This document shows, in pieces, positions 16,843 to 25,787 of a stretch of DNA of 64,000 bases. Each line of letters starts with the position of its first letter. Within the stretch, counting starts at the first letter, position 1. The position numbers and the translations under genes are program-made. The notes below the pieces were generated by a model. That model did not search any database and was not told where the DNA came from. It saw only the letters and a list, made by a program, of their open reading frames with translations. Origin of the DNA: Pseudomonadota bacterium (GTDB lineage: Bacteria > Pseudomonadota > Gammaproteobacteria > Steroidobacterales > Steroidobacteraceae); the NCBI GenBank assembly GCA_021847105.1, contig JAJZUT010000003.1, positions 1 to 64,000 on the forward strand, in the 5' to 3' direction.

Positions 16843-18354
16843 ATGGCAAGCAGACCGAATTTTCTCATTCTCATGGCAGATCAGCTGGCCGCATCAGCCC
16901 TGCCGGCGTACGGCAACCGGGTGGTGAAGACCCCGCACATCGACGGGCTCGCCGAGCGCGGCGTCGTCTTTCAGTCCGCCTACTGCAACAGCCCGCTGTG
17001 CGCACCGTCGCGTTTTGCCTTCATGACCGGGCGGCTACCCTCGGCGATCGGCGCCTATGACAACGCTGCGGAGCTGCCGGCGCACATCCCAACCTTCGCC
17101 CATTATCTGCGTCATGCCGGCTACCAGACCACGCTCAGCGGCAAGATGCACTTCTGTGGACCGGATCAGCTGCACGGCTTCGAGCGGCGGCTGACCAGCG
17201 ACATCTACCCGGCGGATTTCGGCTGGACGCCCGACTGGCTCAACTTCACAGAGCGACCGAGCTGGTACCACAACATGGACTCGGTCACCAAGGCCGGCGC
17301 CTGCGTGCGAACCAACCAGATGGACTTTGATGACGAGGTGATTTTCCAGTCTCAGCGTCATCTGTTCGATATCGCCCGCGGCAACGACAACCGACCGTTC
17401 TGCCTGGTGGTCTCGATGACCCACCCGCATGATCCGTATGCGATTCCCGCCGAGTACTGGAACCGCTACGACGAGGCACAGATCGAAATGCCGCGCGTGC
17501 AGATCCGGCCCGAGGATCTCGACCCGCACTCTCGACGGCTGCGGCACGTCTGCGGCATGGATGCACAGCCAGTCAGCAGCGCACAGATTCGCGCTGCACG
17601 GCGTGCGTATTACGGTGCCGTCTCGTACGTGGACGACCAGATCGGCAAAATGATGCGCGCCCTCAAAGATGCGCGCCTCGACGAGAACACCATCGTGATC
17701 CTGCTCGCCGATCACGGCGAGATGCTCGGCGAACGTGGCCTGTGGTACAAGATGAGCTTCTTCGAGCCCTCGGCACGCGTGCCGCTGCTGGTTCATGCGC
17801 CCAAGCACATCGCCGCGGGCACGGTAGGCGCCTCGGTCTCCACGATCGATCTGCTGCCGACACTCGTGGAACTCGCGAGCGAGGGCAAAGCGCCGCAGTA
17901 CGCCAGCGAGCTCGACGGCCGCAGTCTGCTGCCTCACCTAGAGCGTCGCGGCGGACACGACGAGGTGTTCGCAGAATACCTCGCCGAGGGCGCCATCGCC
18001 CCAATCGTCATGATCCGCCGCGGGCCGCACAAATTCGTTCACTGCCCCGCCGACCCCGACCAGCTCTACGACCTGCGCGGCGACCCCGATGAACTCGACA
18101 ATCGGGCAGCGGCCGACGCAACGCTCGCTGCGCAGTTCCGTGCGGAGGTGGCGCGACGCTGGTCGCTCGAGTCGCTGCATGGTGAGGTGCTCGCCAGCCA
18201 GCATCAGCGACGCCTGGTGGCGGCCGCACTGCAGCAAGGGCAGCTCACCCCGTGGGACTTCCAGCCACACTTCGATGCCAGTCAGCAGTACGTGCGCAAC
18301 CACAAGACGCTCGATGAGATCGAAGCGGCGGCGCGATTCCCGCGCGTTCCTTAG
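16843..18354 (+). CDS. betC: Choline sulfatase (Cys-type, needs formylglycine)
   Basis: 503 residues from the ATG at 16843 (MASRPNFLILMADQL); earlier in-frame codons look unconserved. Sulfatase landmarks: metal ligands in LMADQL (~11-15), the modification motif CAPSR with Cys53 followed by FAFMTGRLPS, GKMHFCG, MTHPHDPYAIP, and LLADHGEMLGERGLWYKM with the C-terminal metal ligands. The nearest family by the overall pattern, including CAPSR-TGR and the C-terminal HKTLDE-type tail, is choline sulfatase, which releases choline and sulfate from choline-O-sulfate. No signal peptide, so cytoplasmic. Because the active-site residue is Cys rather than Ser, a maturase is needed; an anSME-type one is encoded at 25777. 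The choline transporter follows 61 bases downstream. Confidence 0.9.
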   Translation: MASRPNFLILMADQLAASALPAYGNRVVKTPHIDGLAERGVVFQSAYCNSPLCAPSRFAFMTGRLPSAIGAYDNAAELPAHIPTFAHYLRHAGYQTTLSGKMHFCGPDQLHGFERRLTSDIYPADFGWTPDWLNFTERPSWYHNMDSVTKAGACVRTNQMDFDDEVIFQSQRHLFDIARGNDNRPFCLVVSMTHPHDPYAIPAEYWNRYDEAQIEMPRVQIRPEDLDPHSRRLRHVCGMDAQPVSSAQIRAARRAYYGAVSYVDDQIGKMMRALKDARLDENTIVILLADHGEMLGERGLWYKMSFFEPSARVPLLVHAPKHIAAGTVGASVSTIDLLPTLVELASEGKAPQYASELDGRSLLPHLERRGGHDEVFAEYLAEGAIAPIVMIRRGPHKFVHCPADPDQLYDLRGDPDELDNRAAADATLAAQFRAEVARRWSLESLHGEVLASQHQRRLVAAALQQGQLTPWDFQPHFDASQQYVRNHKTLDEIEAAARFPRVP

Positions 18355-18415
18355 GCCGGCGCCCGCATGGATCGGCCAGATAGCACCGACCGGGGGACAA
18401 TGAGCATCTGGCGTC

Positions 18416-20293
18416 ATGACTGATCGGCAGGCGCATCCCGGCACCGCAGCGCGTCGCTGGCTGCGTCGCACGCTGACCGGCGTGCAGGCCGGCATGCTGA
18501 TGCTCGCCTGCGCGCCGGCCCTGGCCGGGACACAGCCGGTGCCAGTGCGTGATGGCCCGCAGTGCCGCGTGGTAAGGCTTTCGGATGTCGGCTGGGCGGA
18601 CGTCACGTCCACCACGGCTCTGTTCAGTGACATCGTGCGCGATCTCGGCTACCAGCCGCGCATCACCATGCTGTCGGTGCCCGTGACGTATGAATCGATG
18701 CAGCAGGGCGGCATCGATGTGTTTCTCGGCAACTGGATGCCCGCTCAGGCGCCGATCATCGGTCCGTATCTGAAGAACGGCTCGGTTGCCGTAGTTGCCA
18801 CCAACCTCACCGGTGCGCGCTATACCCTCGCGGTCCCCGCTTACACTTATGCGGCCGGCCTGCACTCCTTCCAGGACATCGCCCGTTTCGCCCCCCAGCT
18901 CAAAGATCGCATCTACGGCCTCGAACCCGGCAATCCGGCCAATCAGCGCCTGCGCCGGATGATCCGTCGCAATCTGTTCGGACTCGGAGGCTTTCAGCTG
19001 GTCACCTCGAGCGAAGCGGGCATGCTTGCCGAGGTCGCTCGCGCTGTGCGGGTACACCGCCCGATCGTGTTCCTCGCGTGGGAGCCCCACCCGATGAACA
19101 TGGAGTTCCATCTGAAGTATCTGTCCGGTGGCGATGCCATCTTCGGACAGAACTACGGCAGCGCCACCGTATACACGACCACCCGCGCCGGCTACGTCGC
19201 ACAATGCCCAAATATCGGGCGGTTGCTGCACAACCTGAAATTCACCGTGCGCGGCGAAACCCAGATGATGTACGCGATCCTGAACCAGCACGAGGCGCCG
19301 CGCGCGGCGGCCGCCACCTGGATCAGAGCGCACCCGCAGGTGATGAAGACCTGGCTCGCCGGCGTCGATACCTTCGCCGGGCAACCGGGGCTGCCCGCGG
19401 TCCTGAGCGGACACGGCCAAGCCCGACACGCTGCGCCCGATTTCCAGAGCTGGGTCAGCAGCCACAAGCTCCCGCTCGGCGAGCTCATCACCGTCGCCAT
19501 CAATTATCTCAAGGCGCACAGCCAGGGTGTCCTCGGGGCGATTTCCAAGGTCGTACGCGGGGGAGTCGACGGCCTGACGGCACTGCTCGAAGCCATCCCT
19601 TCCTGGCTGCTGCTGCTCGCGCTAGCGCTACTGAGCGGGCTCCTGCGTCGCTCGATCGCACTCGGGGTGTTCGTTGCCGCCGCGCTGTTGTTCATCATGA
19701 ACCAGGGCTACTGGACTGACACGCTGCAGACTCTCTCGCTGGTGGTCGTCGCCGCCGCGGTCTCGACGCTGATCGGATTGCCACTCGGGATCGCCGCGGC
19801 ACACCGGCCGACACTGAACGCGCTGCTGCGGCCCGTACTCGACCTGATGCAGACCCTGCCGACCTTTGTGTATCTCATCCCCACCCTCGTGCTGTTCGGC
19901 CTCGGCGTGGTGCCCGGCTTGATCTCGACGGTCATCTTTGCCCTACCCGCCCCCGTGCGTCTGACCCAACTCGGGATCAGCGCAGTGCCCAAGCCCTTGC
20001 TCGAGGCCGCCGAAGCCTTCGGCGCCACCCGCCTGCAGGTCCTCTGGAAAGTCGAGCTGCCGAGCGCTGCACCGACCATTGTCGCCGGTGTCACTCAGTG
20101 CATCATGCTTAGCCTGTCCATGGTGGTGATCGCCGCTCTGGTCGGGGCCGGCGGGCTCGGCGTGCCCGTCGTCCTGGCACTGAACACCGTGCGCATCGGC
20201 ATGGGTTTCGATGCCGGTCTGGTCATCGTGCTCCTCGCCATTATTCTCGATCGCGTCACCGCACGACCCGCTGCACGTGCCCCCAATCGCTGA
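18416..20293 (+). CDS. Fused choline-binding protein and ABC permease (ChoX-ChoW)
   Basis: 625 residues, a fusion. Residues 1-38 are a signal peptide or signal anchor (MLMLACAPALAG). Residues ~48-345 match the choline-binding protein ChoX, and the four aromatic residues of its choline cage are visible: Trp60 in VGWADV, Trp107 in GNWMPA, Tyr136 in RYTLAVP and Trp222 in AWEPHPMN. After a linker (~346-390) comes a ProW/ChoW-type permease with about six to seven membrane helices and the ATPase-docking loop EAAEAFGATRLQVLWKVELP. In characterised choline systems these are separate genes and an ATPase (ChoV) is encoded beside them; none is seen here. The protein would import choline or choline-O-sulfate for the sulfatase. 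The frame is continuous, so the fusion is not a sequencing artefact of a missed stop. Confidence 0.88.
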   Translation: MTDRQAHPGTAARRWLRRTLTGVQAGMLMLACAPALAGTQPVPVRDGPQCRVVRLSDVGWADVTSTTALFSDIVRDLGYQPRITMLSVPVTYESMQQGGIDVFLGNWMPAQAPIIGPYLKNGSVAVVATNLTGARYTLAVPAYTYAAGLHSFQDIARFAPQLKDRIYGLEPGNPANQRLRRMIRRNLFGLGGFQLVTSSEAGMLAEVARAVRVHRPIVFLAWEPHPMNMEFHLKYLSGGDAIFGQNYGSATVYTTTRAGYVAQCPNIGRLLHNLKFTVRGETQMMYAILNQHEAPRAAAATWIRAHPQVMKTWLAGVDTFAGQPGLPAVLSGHGQARHAAPDFQSWVSSHKLPLGELITVAINYLKAHSQGVLGAISKVVRGGVDGLTALLEAIPSWLLLLALALLSGLLRRSIALGVFVAAALLFIMNQGYWTDTLQTLSLVVVAAAVSTLIGLPLGIAAAHRPTLNALLRPVLDLMQTLPTFVYLIPTLVLFGLGVVPGLISTVIFALPAPVRLTQLGISAVPKPLLEAAEAFGATRLQVLWKVELPSAAPTIVAGVTQCIMLSLSMVVIAALVGAGGLGVPVVLALNTVRIGMGFDAGLVIVLLAIILDRVTARPAARAPNR

Positions 20294-21028
20294 GCCGGCG
20301 CACGCACTGCATTGCCGTGCGAGCTCGCGACCGTAGCGCAAGACCCGAAGCCACCGAAACCATCCTCGGCACTCTCCGGTGCGGCCCAGCCCCGGGGCAA
20401 ACCGGCGCCGCTGGGTGTGCGGCCATTACTCTGCCTCATACCAGTATGAGCAGATGACCTCTTCACACCACCGGCGCACCGGGCAAGGATCATCCCACTC
20501 GCGCGGGATGCTGCGACCAGTGACAACGGCACGACGGACCGGCTGATTCACGCGCAGACGGAGAGTAATTCGGGGGCGTCAGATGCGAGTAATTTGTGCA
20601 TTACGAGCCGCGAAGCGGACGCACGTAGGCTGTACCGCGCAGCGGCACGCCAGCCCATGCCATGCGGGCATGCTGCAGAGACGCACGGCAATCGCTCGCG
20701 CCTGATGCGTTGCGCCCACACTCCTTGGGCCTCGCCCGCAACCGATTGCGTTCCGGCGCGCGCAACTCTTATGGTGGGCGCGCACGCTTACCGATCACCC
20801 CGTGCGCAGGACTCAGTGACGCCGTCCGCTCGAGCTGAGCGAAAGAATGCCCCGGTGCGCATGGGCCAAGGCAACCGTCACCGATACCCGCGACGCCGCG
20901 CACAAGCCGTTCGCGCGCCCGTCATTCAGCGCGCGTCTGCCCCACACACAGCGGACCACGCCACACACCATTTCGCACGAAACGGATACGTGCGTTCTCT
21001 TTACCAATAAGACACAAGGGGGTTCAAC
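20294..21028. other. Gap without genes, with two short dyads
   Basis: 735 bases between the transporter and a receptor gene. I see no credible coding region. CTCATA-CCAG-TATGAG (20435-20450, extended by CTG/CAG across a bulge) could end the transporter transcript or bind a regulator. GTAAT-N6-ATTAC at 20589-20604 is a second small inverted repeat. The promoter of the receptor gene should lie here but I cannot place it. Confidence 0.5.
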
Positions 21029-23725
21029 ATGGGTCGCAATACGACACTTTCGCGCGCAGTCGGCGCAATCCTCGCCGCATCGGCCGCACACGCCGCATTT
21101 GCGGTCACCGCCGCCAGCCCGTACGCGGCGGCGAGGACACCATCCGTCGCGGCCACAAGCCCGTCGACGACCCGCTCCAGCATCGCGGCAACCTCCTCGC
21201 AGCTGGAGGAAATCATCGTCACCGCCAATCGGCGTACGCAGAACGTACAGGACGTGCCCATCACGATGCAGGCACTCACCGGCAAGACCCTGCAGCAACT
21301 GCACGTCGAGACGCTCTCGGGCTACCTCAAGTACGTGCCGAACGTGACCATGGCCGAGACCGCGCCCGGCGAGGACACACTGTTCATCCGCGGCATCAGC
21401 ACTGGCATCAGCGGTGTGCAGGCCCTGGCAGCGGTCGGCCAATTCCCGAACGTCGCGCTGTACCTCGACAATGAGCCGACCGACATGCCGGGTCGTCAGC
21501 TCGACATCTATGCCGTCGACCTGCAGCGCGTCGAGGTCCTCGAAGGGCCACAGGGCACGCTGTTCGGCGCCGGCGCACAGGCCGGCGTGATCCGCTACAT
21601 CACCAACAAGCCCAGGCTGAACACCCTGCAGGTGACGGTGAACGCAGGCTACGGACCCACCGCACACGGCGATCCGAACAGCAATGTCAACGCCGTCCTC
21701 AATCTGCCGCTCATCGACAACAAGCTCGCGGCACGTCTGGTGGTGTTCACCGACGACCGCGGCGGCTATATCAATAACCTGCCCGCGACATTCACGCGCA
21801 GTGGCACAGACCTTGGTCTGGCGCTAGAGAACGGCGGAGTCGTTCCGACCAACAGTCAAAGCATCAATAATTACGCCCTTGCTGGCAGCGCCATCAATCC
21901 AGTGACTTATCAGGGTGGGCGAGCTTCGCTGCTCTGGAAGATCAACGACGACTGGAGCGCCCTGCTCGAGCAGACCTACCAGAACATGAATGCCCAGGGG
22001 GTCTTCTACGAAATGCCGTATGGATCCCAGGGCACGGTGCTGAACGCCTCAGCCGTGCCGAGCGGGGGGGCGCCCCTGCCGCCGTATTCGGTGAACATGT
22101 TCGAACCGTCGTATAACCGCGACCGGTTCGAGAACACCGCACTCACGATCAAGGGCAAGGCCGGCCCGTTGCGCGTCGTGTACGCGGGTTCATATCTGGA
22201 TCGCAACACGCAATCGCAGGGCGATTACACCAACTATGCCCGCGGCCGCTACGGCTACTATTATCAGTGCACGGGGGTCAGCTATTCCTCGACCACCGGC
22301 AACGCGAACGCAACGTGCTATTCCCCGGCGATGTTCTGGCGCGAGCACCTGCGCAACACGCACCTCAGCCAGGAGCTGCGGGTCAGCACCCCGAGTGACT
22401 GGCGGCTGCGCGGTCTCGCCGGCATCTACTACGAGCACGAGAAAGTCTACGACGTCACCAACTGGGAGTACCGCACAGTGCCGCAGTGCTCGCCGAGCGG
22501 CATGACCTCACAATGCTTCCTGCCCGTCGGTCCGCGACCGGGAGAGAGCGCGAACCAGCCCGGATTGCGCAACTCGCTGACGGCATTCTCGGACGATTAC
22601 ATCCGAACCTTCAATCAGAAAGCCGCATACATCTCTCTGAGCTATGACATCGTGCCGAAGAAGCTCACCATCACCGGGGGAATCCGCTACTTCGACATGT
22701 ACGATGCGGTGGCGGGCGGCGACTTCGGCAGCTTTGGCTGCAAGCAATACACCACCACGACCTATTTCGGCCGCTGCCTGCACTCGAACGGCGTAAACCT
22801 CAATATCCAGACGCCGAACAATCAGGTGCTGACGGGCCATCTCGGTCGCGCGAACCTGACCTGGCACATCACGCCCGACGTCATGGTTTATTACACCTAC
22901 TCTCAAGGCTATCGTCCAGGCGGCTTCAACCGCGGCGCAACCGCACACCTGCCCGGGCCGGACGGCGTCGCTCAGTTCATCACCCCAACCGAGTACAAGT
23001 CGGATCTACTGACGAACAATGAGGTGGGCTGGAAGAGCGAGTGGTTCTCGCACCACGTGCTGTTCAATGGAGCGCTCTACCAGGAGAACTGGGACAATGC
23101 GCAGACGGTGTTCTTCTGCTCGGCCTGTGGTTTCGGCAACGTCAGCTTCCAGACAAACGGACCGTTCTACCGGGTACGCGGCGTGGAGCTGCAGCTGGCC
23201 GCCCACGTATTCACCGGCCTGTCGGTACAGGGATCGGCATCCTGGAACAGCAGCGATCTGACCAATTCACCGGCGCTGATGGACAACAATCCGGCGAGCG
23301 TTAATTTTGGCAAGCCGATTACGGAGCGATACGTCAATGGTGTCGCCCAGCCAGTCGCCAACGTCTACGGCGCTCAGGGCAGCTCCCTTGCGTTCTCCCC
23401 TCCGTTCGAAGCCAACCTGCGGGCGCGTTACGAATGGCTGGTGGGCTCGTATATGCCGTACGTGGAGGTCGGCTTCCAGCATCAGGCGCAGACGCACTCC
23501 GCAACAGGCTATATGACCGTCTACACCCAGCCATCGTGGACGACATATGACGCCTCAATCGGCGTCTCGAAGGGCGATTGGACGGTCTCGGTAGACGGCA
23601 CAAACCTCACGAACGTGAACAAGAGTCTGTTCACCAACGCGTGGCAGTTTATCGAGACGCAGACGCCGATGCGCCCGCGGGTCATCGAGCTGAACTTCCA
23701 CTACAGCTTCGAGCGGCACGAGTAA
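21029..23725 (+). CDS. TonB-dependent outer-membrane receptor
   Basis: 898 residues, start ATG preceded by AAGGGGG. A signal peptide (AVGAILAASAAHAAFA) and an Ala/Ser/Thr-rich stretch lead to the TonB-box-like LEEIIVTANRR, then the plug domain (VPITMQALTGKTLQQL, LFIRGIS, VEVLEGPQGTLFGAGAQAGVIRYIT) and a long beta-barrel ending in the usual aromatic C-terminal strand (VIELNFHYSFERHE). It lacks an STN signalling domain. The family takes up bulky or scarce nutrients such as metal chelates, vitamins and glycans; receptors of this FxxAGxQAGVIRYI type are common in aquatic and soil proteobacteria and their substrates are mostly unknown. Position between a choline-sulfate module and a sulfotransferase/anSME pair suggests a sulfated or zwitterionic substrate, which is inference. 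Confidence 0.9.
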   Translation: MGRNTTLSRAVGAILAASAAHAAFAVTAASPYAAARTPSVAATSPSTTRSSIAATSSQLEEIIVTANRRTQNVQDVPITMQALTGKTLQQLHVETLSGYLKYVPNVTMAETAPGEDTLFIRGISTGISGVQALAAVGQFPNVALYLDNEPTDMPGRQLDIYAVDLQRVEVLEGPQGTLFGAGAQAGVIRYITNKPRLNTLQVTVNAGYGPTAHGDPNSNVNAVLNLPLIDNKLAARLVVFTDDRGGYINNLPATFTRSGTDLGLALENGGVVPTNSQSINNYALAGSAINPVTYQGGRASLLWKINDDWSALLEQTYQNMNAQGVFYEMPYGSQGTVLNASAVPSGGAPLPPYSVNMFEPSYNRDRFENTALTIKGKAGPLRVVYAGSYLDRNTQSQGDYTNYARGRYGYYYQCTGVSYSSTTGNANATCYSPAMFWREHLRNTHLSQELRVSTPSDWRLRGLAGIYYEHEKVYDVTNWEYRTVPQCSPSGMTSQCFLPVGPRPGESANQPGLRNSLTAFSDDYIRTFNQKAAYISLSYDIVPKKLTITGGIRYFDMYDAVAGGDFGSFGCKQYTTTTYFGRCLHSNGVNLNIQTPNNQVLTGHLGRANLTWHITPDVMVYYTYSQGYRPGGFNRGATAHLPGPDGVAQFITPTEYKSDLLTNNEVGWKSEWFSHHVLFNGALYQENWDNAQTVFFCSACGFGNVSFQTNGPFYRVRGVELQLAAHVFTGLSVQGSASWNSSDLTNSPALMDNNPASVNFGKPITERYVNGVAQPVANVYGAQGSSLAFSPPFEANLRARYEWLVGSYMPYVEVGFQHQAQTHSATGYMTVYTQPSWTTYDASIGVSKGDWTVSVDGTNLTNVNKSLFTNAWQFIETQTPMRPRVIELNFHYSFERHE

Positions 23726-23737
23726 ACGTCGGGCATG

Positions 23738-23779
23738 CTGGCCGCGCGGCGCGAAGTACCGATCGCGCCGCGCGGCCAG
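23738..23779 (+). terminator. Perfect 16-bp GC-rich hairpin after the receptor gene
   Basis: CTGGCCGCGCGGCGCG at 23738-23753 and its exact complement at 23764-23779 enclose a 10-base loop. It begins 12 bases after the receptor stop and ends 25 bases before the next ATG. No run of T follows, so it may act as a stem-only terminator, as an attenuator, or to protect the upstream mRNA end. Confidence 0.6.
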
Positions 23780-23804
23780 TCGATGGTGCATCGCATACCG
23801 AGCA

Positions 23805-25787
23805 ATGGCCGCCGCTTCCATCGACTGCCGTGCGACGCTCGTCGCGAGGAACTTCCGGCGCGTACGCAAATTGCTCCGGCGCCGTTCATTCGCTGCCGCG
23901 CTGGCATCGACGCGCAGCATCCTGCAGCACTCAGCACAGGACCCGCAGGCGCTATTCCTCCTGGCGGTCGCGCAACGTGGCGTGGGCGAATTGGCCGAGG
24001 GGCTGGCCACACTGGAGCGCCTCGAGACCCTTCAGCCGCAATCCGGCCGCCTGTTTCAGGAGCGTGGCCGATGCCTGCGCGCGTTAGACAATCCGCTGGC
24101 AGCGTTCCGTGCCTTTCAGCGTGCAGTCTCGCTCAACCCAGCACTCTGTGCCAGCTGGCGGGCAGTGGCGGCGTTTCACGAGGCCAGAGGCCATCCGCGT
24201 CGCGCGGCGCTCGCACAGCGCTGCCTTTGCGCGCTTAAGCGACTGCCGCCGCCGCTGCGGCTCGCCGCCGTGAGGCTCGCCGAGGGCGATATCGCCTCCG
24301 GCGAACGCATCCTGCACCGTTTCCTGCAATCCGAGCCGCAACACCCCGAGGCCTTGGTGCTGCTGGGCCGGGTGAGTGTCAGGCAGGAAGCGCTGGCGGA
24401 TGCCGAGTTTCTACTCAAGAAGGCGCTCACGGTCGCACCGCATCACACCGCGGCGCGATTCGAGTACGCGCTTGTCCTTGCGCGGCTCGGTCAGCATGCG
24501 CAGGCGCTCGCGGCGACCCGCTCGCTGCTCGCTCTCGAGTCAACCCGTCACAATGATCATGCGGTGTGCGACGGCACCGGCTTGGCCCTGGGACAGGCCG
24601 ACGAGGCGCTGCGGACGTATCGGTCGCTGGTGCGCGAGGACCCAGGTGTTCCGGAGCTTCACCTGGCAATTGGCCATGCCCTGACCGCCACGGCTCATCA
24701 CGTGCAGGCCGCAGAAGCTTACCGGACCGCGACTCTGTCTCGCCCCAGCTTTGGGGAGGCCTACTGGAGTCTCGCCGCGTGCCGGCGGTACCGCTTCAGC
24801 CGGGAGGAAGTGACGCGCATGTGGGCTGAGGAGGCCGCAGCGGACATCGCGCCCGTCGACCGTTACCACCTGTGCTTCGCGCTCGGCCGCGCGCTCGAGG
24901 CGCGTGCCGAGTACGAACTGGCATTTCGCTACTACTCGCGCGGCAACCGACTGAAGCGCGCCACGCAGCGCTACGACCCCCGTATGCCGGAGCGCAGTCT
25001 GCACAAGCTGGCACAGCGATACCCGCGGCAGCTGTTCACCACCGACGCGAGCGCCGGCTGTCCGGTGAGCGGTCCGATCTTCATTGTCGGCCTGCCGCAC
25101 GCCGGCGCCGGCCTGATCGAGCAGATGCTCGCCAGCCACTCCCAGGTCGACACGATCGGCGCGCGGCCCGACATCGAGCGGCTGGCGCAATGCCTGAGCG
25201 CTCGGGCCGCCGGGCTCATGCTCGGGAAGGTGCCGCCGGCTGAACTCGAACGCCTGGGCGAGCAGTACCTCGCAGGTGTCTCCGCACATCGCACGGGTCG
25301 GATGTACTGCACGGACAGCACGCTCGGCAATTTTCGCCACCTCGGCCTGATCCGGCTGATCCTGCCGCGTGCCAAGGTCATCGCCGTACGCCGCGAGCCG
25401 ATGGCCTGCTGCTTCGAGAACTTCCGGCACCTCTTTGCCGCCGGGGGAGAATTCTCCTACAGTCTGCAAGACATCGGGCGCTACTACAGGGCCTACACTG
25501 CGCTGATGCGCCACTGGGATGAGGTCTTGCCCGGCTGGGTCCTGCATGTCCAGTACGAGGACCTCATCGAGCGTCCGCAAACCACGGGGCGCCGCATTCT
25601 GGAGTTCATCGGCCTGCCGCCCGAGCCGGCGTGTCTTACCTGGCGCGCCGCCGGACAGGTTGCTTCTGCAGGAACGAGACGATGCTCGCGCGCGCCGATC
25701 ACTGGCGCGGAAATCGGAACGTGGCAACATTTCGAACCCTGGCTCGGTGAGTTGAAGAGGGTTCTCGGAGAATCGCGTGTCCTGTGA
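23805..25787 (+). CDS. TPR protein with sulfotransferase-like domain (degraded PAPS site)
   Basis: 660 residues. The first ~400 are helical TPR-type repeats (for example DPQALFLLAVAQRGVGELAEGLATLERLETLQP, then similar units of about 34 residues). From ~424 the pattern of bacterial TPR-linked sulfotransferases begins: FIVGLPHAGAGLIEQMLASHSQV, where the family normally has a PRSGTT phosphosulfate-binding loop; here it reads PHAGAG. A conserved DK motif is DS (~503), while the 3'-phosphate region VIAVRREPMACCFENF, the helix GRYYRAYTALMRHW and VQYEDLIERP are kept. The fold is therefore present but PAPS binding and catalysis are doubtful. Its stop overlaps the radical SAM maturase start by 11 bases, so the two are probably translated together. 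Start is uncertain because no good ribosome-binding site is seen. Confidence 0.8.
   Translation: MAAASIDCRATLVARNFRRVRKLLRRRSFAAALASTRSILQHSAQDPQALFLLAVAQRGVGELAEGLATLERLETLQPQSGRLFQERGRCLRALDNPLAAFRAFQRAVSLNPALCASWRAVAAFHEARGHPRRAALAQRCLCALKRLPPPLRLAAVRLAEGDIASGERILHRFLQSEPQHPEALVLLGRVSVRQEALADAEFLLKKALTVAPHHTAARFEYALVLARLGQHAQALAATRSLLALESTRHNDHAVCDGTGLALGQADEALRTYRSLVREDPGVPELHLAIGHALTATAHHVQAAEAYRTATLSRPSFGEAYWSLAACRRYRFSREEVTRMWAEEAAADIAPVDRYHLCFALGRALEARAEYELAFRYYSRGNRLKRATQRYDPRMPERSLHKLAQRYPRQLFTTDASAGCPVSGPIFIVGLPHAGAGLIEQMLASHSQVDTIGARPDIERLAQCLSARAAGLMLGKVPPAELERLGEQYLAGVSAHRTGRMYCTDSTLGNFRHLGLIRLILPRAKVIAVRREPMACCFENFRHLFAAGGEFSYSLQDIGRYYRAYTALMRHWDEVLPGWVLHVQYEDLIERPQTTGRRILEFIGLPPEPACLTWRAAGQVASAGTRRCSRAPITGAEIGTWQHFEPWLGELKRVLGESRVL

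Noticed and set aside
24540..25730. 396-codon minus-strand frame opposite the TPR-sulfotransferase gene
   Set aside because: Antisense shadow; the plus strand carries the recognisable repeats and fold.
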